From Fictibacillus fluitans (GTDB lineage: Bacteria > Bacillota > Bacilli > Bacillales > Fictibacillaceae): 57,895 bases of DNA. The stretch spans positions 1 to 57,895 of the forward strand of contig NZ_JAUHTR010000021.1 of NCBI RefSeq assembly GCF_030418125.1, written 5' to 3'. The position numbers and the translations under genes were made by a program. The notes under the pieces were generated by a model that saw only the letters and a list, made by a program, of their open reading frames with translations, searched no databases and had not been told where the DNA came from. Shown in pieces: positions 53,210-57,895 of this stretch. How positions within the stretch are numbered: position 1 is the stretch's first letter; the number at the start of each line of letters is the position of its first letter.

Positions 53210-53298
53210 AGATTGGATTTCCTAAAAGAAAAGCTCATGCGGAGTTGCAGGGAATATACTGATATTACATATATTTGGGGTAGGAGTGATTCTTAACA

Positions 53299-54216
53299 AT
53301 GAAGATTGCAGTATTATATGGCGGCATTTCTGCTGAACGCGAGGTATCCATCTCCTCCGGGAAACAAATCATCAATGCTCTGGAAAGCAAAGGGCATGAA
53401 GTTATAGGTGTGGATTTTCATCCGGACCGTCTTGATGACATTGTCCATCTTGATGTGGATGCTGTTTTTATAGGATTGCACGGCCGGTATGGTGAAGACG
53501 GCCGTTTGCAAAGCTTGCTGGATATGCTGAAAATTCCATATGTCGGGTCAGGCGTTCTTGCCTCTGCTCTTGCAATGGATAAAGCAAGGTCCAAGCAGTT
53601 TTTTAAGATTGCCGGTATTCGCATTGCCAGTGAGGTAGTTCTGGAGAAAAAGCTGTATAAGGAAAATCAGCTGAATGTGCCGTTTGGTTTCCCTTTGGTT
53701 GTTAAACCCAACCATGAGGGATCAACCATCGGTTTGACGATTGCAAAGGACGAGGAAGAAATGCTGAAGGGAATTTCTACAGCGATGCTTCATGATCAGA
53801 CGGTCCTGGTTGAGGAGTTTATTTCTGGAAAAGAAGTGACTGTAGCGGTCATGGGAGACAAAGGAGACGTCAAAGCTCTCCCTGTCGTGGAAATTGTTCC
53901 AAAGAATGAGTATTACGATTATGAATCCAAATATGCTGCAGGCGGCAGTGTCCATTACGTTCCTGCCCGTTTGGATGAAAAAACAACCGCGCTGCTTCAA
54001 AAGCAAGCTGTGCTTGCTCATGAGGTACTGGGCTGCGAGGTTTATTCCCGTGTCGATTTTATCGTCCCTGAAGACGGAAGCGATCCGGTCATTCTTGAAG
54101 TGAATACTCTTCCCGGCATGACGCCTACAAGCTTGTTTCCGGATGCGGCAAAAGAAGCAGGACTATCTTACCCCAAAATGATTGAAGAGCTTGTTCAGCT
54201 TTCTCTAAAAAAATAA
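53299..54216 (+). CDS. ddl: D-alanine--D-alanine ligase
   Basis: 305 residues, short DdlB-like form. ATP-grasp enzyme joining two D-Ala for peptidoglycan. GGISAEREVSISSG at 8-21, FIGLHGRYGEDG, EGSTIGL, and the metal/substrate site ILEVNTLPGMT near the end are present. GGTAGGAG before ATG 53299 is spaced at nine or so bases. In B. subtilis ddl is elsewhere, with murF. Confidence 0.92.
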   Translation: MKIAVLYGGISAEREVSISSGKQIINALESKGHEVIGVDFHPDRLDDIVHLDVDAVFIGLHGRYGEDGRLQSLLDMLKIPYVGSGVLASALAMDKARSKQFFKIAGIRIASEVVLEKKLYKENQLNVPFGFPLVVKPNHEGSTIGLTIAKDEEEMLKGISTAMLHDQTVLVEEFISGKEVTVAVMGDKGDVKALPVVEIVPKNEYYDYESKYAAGGSVHYVPARLDEKTTALLQKQAVLAHEVLGCEVYSRVDFIVPEDGSDPVILEVNTLPGMTPTSLFPDAAKEAGLSYPKMIEELVQLSLKK

Positions 54217-54218
54217 AA

Positions 54219-54250
54219 TTTGCCCTTCTGTCGCAACAGAAGGGCTTTAT
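54219..54250 (+). terminator. ddl terminator
   Basis: GCCCTTCTGT pairs perfectly with ACAGAAGGGC over four bases, followed by a TTTATT tail. Confidence 0.78.
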
Positions 54251-54282
54251 TGCTGACTTTTTTGCGAATGGGAAAAAAGTAC

Positions 54283-54296
54283 CGTAAGCGCTTACG
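54283..54296. promoter_or_regulatory. cre-like palindrome upstream of gudB
   Basis: CGTAAGCGCTTACG is a perfect 14-bp palindrome, differing from the CcpA catabolite-responsive element consensus (TGWAANCGNTNWCA) mainly at the outer bases. It lies 64 bases before the TATACT -10-like sequence at 54347-54352. Confidence 0.6.
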
Positions 54297-54404
54297 TTTT
54301 TCGGGACATTCTTGAAAATTCCCTTCTCATGGAGCAAACAAAGGTGTATACTGTCTCTGAAGATTGACTAAACTTTAGAGGTGACAATAATGGGAGGTAA
54401 ACAT

Positions 54405-55685
54405 ATGACTGCCCAAAACGCAGCAGATCACAAATCAGAAAATCATGAAAATAACAATGTGCTGACCGCAACACAATCCGTGATTGGGGAAGCTTTGGAT
54501 AAATTGGGATACCCTGAAGAAGTATATGAGCTGTTAAAAGAGCCCATCCGTATGCTGACTGTCCGTATTCCTGTAAAAATGGATGACGGATCCACCAAAA
54601 TTTTTACAGGCTATCGTGCTCAGCACAATGACGCTGTCGGACCAACAAAGGGTGGCGTGAGATTCCATCCAAGTGTAACCGAAACTGAGGTAAAAGCGCT
54701 TTCGATTTGGATGAGCCTTAAAGCTGGAATTGTAGACCTTCCATATGGCGGCGGTAAGGGCGGCATTATTTGCGACCCGAGAAACATGTCTTTCCGCGAG
54801 CTTGAACGCTTAAGCCGCGGGTATGTTCGCGCAATCAGCCAGCTGGTTGGACCTACAAAGGATATTCCTGCTCCCGACGTATTCACCAACTCACAAATAA
54901 TGGCATGGATGATGGACGAATACAGCCGGATCCGCGAGTTTGATTCCCCGGGATTCATTACAGGTAAACCTTTGGTTCTAGGAGGTTCTCATGGACGCGA
55001 AACCGCAACGGCAAAAGGAGTGACCATCTGCATCCGCGAAGCGGCTGCAAAACGAGGATTTGCGCTTGAGGGTGCCCGTGTAGTCATACAGGGATTCGGA
55101 AACGCAGGAAGCTTCCTTGCGAAGTTCATGCATGATTCCGGTGCAAATGTAATCGGAATCTCCGATGCATACGGCGCCCTGCACGATCCGGATGGCCTGG
55201 ATATCGACTATCTGTTAGAAAGACGTGACAGCTTTGGTACAGTAACCAAACTATTTAAAGATACCATTTCCAATAAAGAATTATTGGAGCTGGATTGCGA
55301 CATTCTTGTACCCGCAGCGATTGAAAACCAGATCACAGGTGAAAATGCCCATAACATTAAAGCATCCATTGTCGTGGAAGCGGCAAACGGGCCAACTACA
55401 CTGGAAGGGACTAAAATCCTGACAGAACGCGGCATTCTTCTTGTGCCCGATGTACTGGCAAGTGCCGGCGGTGTAACCGTTTCTTATTTTGAGTGGGTGC
55501 AAAACAACCAGGGCTATTACTGGACTGAAGAAGAAGTTGAAAAGAAGCTGGAAACCGTGATGGTCAAGTCGTTCAATAATGTGTACACGACCTCAACGAA
55601 CCGCAAAGTGAACATGCGGCTTGCGGCCTATATGGTCGGTGTCCGCAAAATGGCGGAAGCTTCCCGTTTCCGCGGATGGATTTAA
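54405..55685 (+). CDS. gudB: NAD-dependent glutamate dehydrogenase
   Basis: 426 residues. Converts glutamate to 2-oxoglutarate and ammonium. Glutamate/substrate motifs KGGVRFHP and LPYGGGKGG (Lys118), then the Rossmann site [12 protein letters not shown], and EAANGPTT. The sequence TEVKALSIW has one copy of the VKA segment, which is duplicated in the cryptic gudB of B. subtilis 168, so this enzyme should be active. ATG 54405 is preceded by GGGAGGT; the frame upstream to GTG 54381 is less supported. A cre-like palindrome upstream suggests catabolite control. Confidence 0.94.
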   Translation: MTAQNAADHKSENHENNNVLTATQSVIGEALDKLGYPEEVYELLKEPIRMLTVRIPVKMDDGSTKIFTGYRAQHNDAVGPTKGGVRFHPSVTETEVKALSIWMSLKAGIVDLPYGGGKGGIICDPRNMSFRELERLSRGYVRAISQLVGPTKDIPAPDVFTNSQIMAWMMDEYSRIREFDSPGFITGKPLVLGGSHGRETATAKGVTICIREAAAKRGFALEGARVVIQGFGNAGSFLAKFMHDSGANVIGISDAYGALHDPDGLDIDYLLERRDSFGTVTKLFKDTISNKELLELDCDILVPAAIENQITGENAHNIKASIVVEAANGPTTLEGTKILTERGILLVPDVLASAGGVTVSYFEWVQNNQGYYWTEEEVEKKLETVMVKSFNNVYTTSTNRKVNMRLAAYMVGVRKMAEASRFRGWI

Positions 55686-55706
55686 TTTTTTGCAAATAAC
55701 TGAGCA

Positions 55707-55746
55707 ATCCCCTATCATTACTTTGAGATAGGGGATTTTTGTTTTT
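55707..55746 (+). terminator. gudB terminator
   Basis: ATCCCCTATC pairs perfectly with GATAGGGGAT across a ten-base loop, followed by T runs. Confidence 0.85.
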
Positions 55747-55831
55747 GGATAAATCAATCCTGCGATTGAATACTATGTATGATAGTACCGTACAAAAAAT
55801 CCCTGCAGATAAAGACCAGGAGAGTGGAGAA

Positions 55832-56812
55832 ATGAAGTACGATGTTGTGATAATAGGCGGGGGTCCCTGCGGTTTATCCGCAGCGATTGCCGTGAAAGAT
55901 AAAGGGCTGTCTTATTTGGTCATTGAAAAGGGGAACATTGTGGAGAGCATCTATAACTATCCAACGCATCAAACCTTCTTCAGTACCAGTGAAAAGCTTG
56001 AAATAGGGAATATGCCTTTTGTGAATGAAGAAAGAAAACCAAGAAGAATTCATGCCCTGACCTACTATAGAGAAGTGGCAAAGCGCATGGAACTTAATAT
56101 CCATACGTATGAAAAGGTGACAGGAGTAGAGAAAATCAGTGACGCTGAATTCACTGTTAAAACAAAGACTGTAAAAGGTGACCTGTTGGAATATTCAGCT
56201 GGAGCTGTTGTCATCGCCACAGGTTATTATGATAACCCCACATATATGAATGTGAAAGGTGAAGACCAGGGACATGTCTTTCATTATTTTAAAGAAGGTC
56301 ATCCATACTATGATAAAGATGTAACCGTCATAGGCGGGAAAAATTCCGCGGTCGATACGGCTCTTGAATTGCATAAATCAGGGGCAAGGGTTACCGTTCT
56401 CTATCGCGGAGAGGACTATTCTCCCAGTGTTAAACCGTGGGTGCTTCCCGAATTTGTATCCCATGTGAATCATGGCAGAATCGGAATGCATTTTGGGGCG
56501 AATGTGATTGAAATCGGGGAAACCCATGTTATTTATGAGGAGAATGGAAAGCAAGCATCCGTGAAAGCCGACTTTGTATTCGCCATGACCGGGTATCATC
56601 CCGACCACAGCTTTCTTCGTAATATCGGCATAGAGATCGACAAGGAGACCGGGCGTCCGGCACATCATCCTGAAACGATGGAAACGAACGTTAAAAATGT
56701 GTTCATTTGCGGGGTCATTGCTGCTGGTAACAATGCCAATGAAATTTTCATTGAAAATGGCAGATTTCATGGTAATCTCATTGCAGAAACCCTTTCAGCT
56801 CCGCGGCAATAA
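55832..56812 (+). CDS. ypdA: Bacillithiol disulfide reductase YpdA (Bdr)
   Basis: 326 residues. FAD-dependent NADPH oxidoreductase that reduces bacillithiol disulfide, the low-molecular-weight thiol redox pool of Firmicutes. FAD motif GGGPCG at 9-14 (the conserved Cys is the active cysteine proposed for YpdA), NAD(P) motif IGGKNSAVDTALEL near 165-180, and C-terminal FAD site ICGVIAAGNNANEIFIE. ATG 55832 with AGGAGAG seven bases upstream gives the usual length of about 324; the earlier frame is not supported. Adjacent to gudB as in B. subtilis. Confidence 0.92.
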   Translation: MKYDVVIIGGGPCGLSAAIAVKDKGLSYLVIEKGNIVESIYNYPTHQTFFSTSEKLEIGNMPFVNEERKPRRIHALTYYREVAKRMELNIHTYEKVTGVEKISDAEFTVKTKTVKGDLLEYSAGAVVIATGYYDNPTYMNVKGEDQGHVFHYFKEGHPYYDKDVTVIGGKNSAVDTALELHKSGARVTVLYRGEDYSPSVKPWVLPEFVSHVNHGRIGMHFGANVIEIGETHVIYEENGKQASVKADFVFAMTGYHPDHSFLRNIGIEIDKETGRPAHHPETMETNVKNVFICGVIAAGNNANEIFIENGRFHGNLIAETLSAPRQ

Positions 56813-56827
56813 CGCGGGGCTTTTTTT
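56797..56827 (+). terminator. ypdA terminator
   Basis: AGCTCCGCG pairs with CGCGGGGCT (one mismatch), followed by seven T; it overlaps the ypdA stop codon. Confidence 0.85.
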
Positions 56828-56884
56828 GTTCTTACGTTTTACCTGTAAACCCGCTATGTTATGATACGAAAGAGGTGTATACAT

Positions 56885-57853
56885 ATGACAAAAAAAGTAG
56901 CCCTAATAACTACTGGCGGAACAATTGCCAGCAAACCGAATGAAACAACAGGACTTTTGTCTTCGGGTGCTCTTACAGGCGAGGAGCTTGCGGAGATGAT
57001 TGAACTGCCTGGTGACATTGAAGTCAAAATCTTCTCGCTGTTTCAGGTGCCCAGTATGCACATGACCTTTGATCATCTGAAAGTGCTGAAAGAAGCGATT
57101 GATAATTTATATGGTGATGATCAATATGACGGTGTAGTGGTTACCCATGGAACCGACAGTATTGAAGAAACTGCGTATTTTCTTGATCTTACGGTAGCTG
57201 ATGAGCGTACGGTGGTCGTTACGGGTTCCCAGCGGTCACCCGGAGAAACCGGCAGCGACTCCTACACGAACATGCGACATGCCATTTATACCGCCTGCGA
57301 TCCTGATTTAAAGGGGTCAGGCACGGTTGTGGTGTTCAATGAACGGATATTTAGTGCCAGATATGTAAAGAAGGTACATGCATCCAATCTTCAGGGCTTT
57401 AATTCATTTGGCTTCGGCTATTTGGGGATCATTGATAATGATAAAGTGGTTCCATACCAGAAACCGATCGGCCGGGAATTCTATCCCCTCCACAAGGAAG
57501 TGCCACAGGTGGATATTATCAAATGCTACATTGGTGCTGACGGAAAATTTATCAGAGCGGCCATGAATAGCGGTGTAAAGGGAATTGTACTCGAAGGAGC
57601 AGGACGTGGTCAGGTGGCACCGCTAATGATGGAAGCCATTGTTGCTGCAGTGCAATCTGGCATACATGTCGTTATCACCACAAGTTCTGAAGAAGGGCAA
57701 GTGTATCCAACCTACGACTATTTGGGCAGCACCTATGACCTGGCAGAGAACGGCGTTATCCTCGGCAAGGATTATGACAGCAAAAAAGCGAGAATCAGGC
57801 TTGCCGTTCTGCTTGCCGCACAAGGAGAGGACCGCATTAAAAACATTTTCTGA
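56885..57853 (+). CDS. ansA: L-asparaginase, type I
   Basis: 322 residues, cytoplasmic (no signal peptide). Hydrolyses L-asparagine to aspartate and ammonium. Both catalytic threonine motifs are present: TTGGTIASK near residue 10 and VVTHGTDSIEETAY near 88. GSQRSPGE, VVFNERIFSARYVKK and TTSSEEGQVYPTYDY are family segments. ATG 56885 has AGAGGTG ten bases upstream; the additional upstream residues are unlike the family. The gene is complete in the window. The aspartase partner ansB, if present, would lie beyond the right edge. Confidence 0.9.
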   Translation: MTKKVALITTGGTIASKPNETTGLLSSGALTGEELAEMIELPGDIEVKIFSLFQVPSMHMTFDHLKVLKEAIDNLYGDDQYDGVVVTHGTDSIEETAYFLDLTVADERTVVVTGSQRSPGETGSDSYTNMRHAIYTACDPDLKGSGTVVVFNERIFSARYVKKVHASNLQGFNSFGFGYLGIIDNDKVVPYQKPIGREFYPLHKEVPQVDIIKCYIGADGKFIRAAMNSGVKGIVLEGAGRGQVAPLMMEAIVAAVQSGIHVVITTSSEEGQVYPTYDYLGSTYDLAENGVILGKDYDSKKARIRLAVLLAAQGEDRIKNIF

Positions 57854-57862
57854 CCAATGGAC

Positions 57863-57895
57863 TCCAGCGCTTGTCGGACCCGGGCAAAGTGCTGG
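57863..57895. repeat. Inverted repeat at right edge
   Basis: CTCCAGCGCTT ... AAAGTGCTGG: CCAGC pairs with GCTGG, with CTT and AAG inside. The GCGCTTGTCGG text resembles the start of another dispersed Bacillaceae intergenic repeat or terminator. Window ends here, so it cannot be completed. Confidence 0.35.

Overview
The window is a chromosomal backbone segment of an endospore-forming member of the Bacillaceae. The evidence is its gene content and order: mciZ, spoIIM, dacF, the spoIIAA-spoIIAB-sigF operon, a seven-gene spoVA operon, dacB-spmA-spmB, a bacillithiol-disulfide reductase (ypdA), and long blocks in the order known from Bacillus subtilis. It is not B. subtilis itself: the riboflavin operon, ypuI, resA and sigX are not at their usual places, and several genes are found here that are not in that interval there. 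I see no tRNA, rRNA, prophage, transposase, CRISPR array or defence island.

Layout. (1) 1-4270: an RND efflux permease (SwrC-like) divergent from a PadR regulator, with a PadR-type operator inside the efflux promoter; then yqkB. (2) 4272-9147: HMG-CoA lyase divergent from thiolase-scoA-scoB-thiolase, a module for leucine/acetoacetate breakdown to acetyl-CoA. (3) 9179-13664: a Bacillaceae intergenic repeat, yqkF, the FtsZ inhibitor gene mciZ, nudF, a DNA-deamination repair nuclease (EndoQ type), spoIIM, fur. (4) 13808-19374: yqzK, xerD and a nucleoside-catabolism cluster deoB-punA-punA paralogue-pdp. (5) 19399-27464: the early forespore programme, dacF, spoIIA operon and spoVA operon, with recognisable sigma-F, sigma-H and sigma-G promoter sequences. 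(6) 27465-32108: lysA behind a lysine riboswitch and terminator, ppiB, ypuF, scpA-scpB and an unrecognised gene. (7) 32176-36247: bpsA-bpsB (type III polyketide synthase and methyltransferase), then dacB-spmA-spmB behind a sigma-E promoter. (8) 36319-43977: rluB, resB-resC-resD-resE (cytochrome c maturation and respiratory two-component system), a 57-residue small protein gene and a HisJ-like PHP phosphatase. (9) 44027-53158: serA, fer, ypbB-recS-ypbD, small membrane proteins, a CBS/ACT protein, a B12-binding MerR photoreceptor of the CarH/LitR type, and ypbH. (10) 53299-57895: ddl, gudB with a cre-like palindrome upstream, ypdA and ansA.

The genes work together mainly in sporulation: sigma-F activation (SpoIIAA/SpoIIAB), engulfment (SpoIIM), arrest of Z-rings in the mother cell (MciZ), cortex peptidoglycan trimming (DacB, SpmA/B) and dipicolinic acid uptake (SpoVA). 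The rest is metabolism and stress physiology. The least expected items are the CarH/LitR photoreceptor with its own promoter and dyad, the second purine nucleoside phosphorylase whose base-recognition residues are changed, the PadR dyad placed exactly in the efflux promoter spacer, and unannotated small genes near 37152 and 42968. No wholly new multi-gene system is evident.
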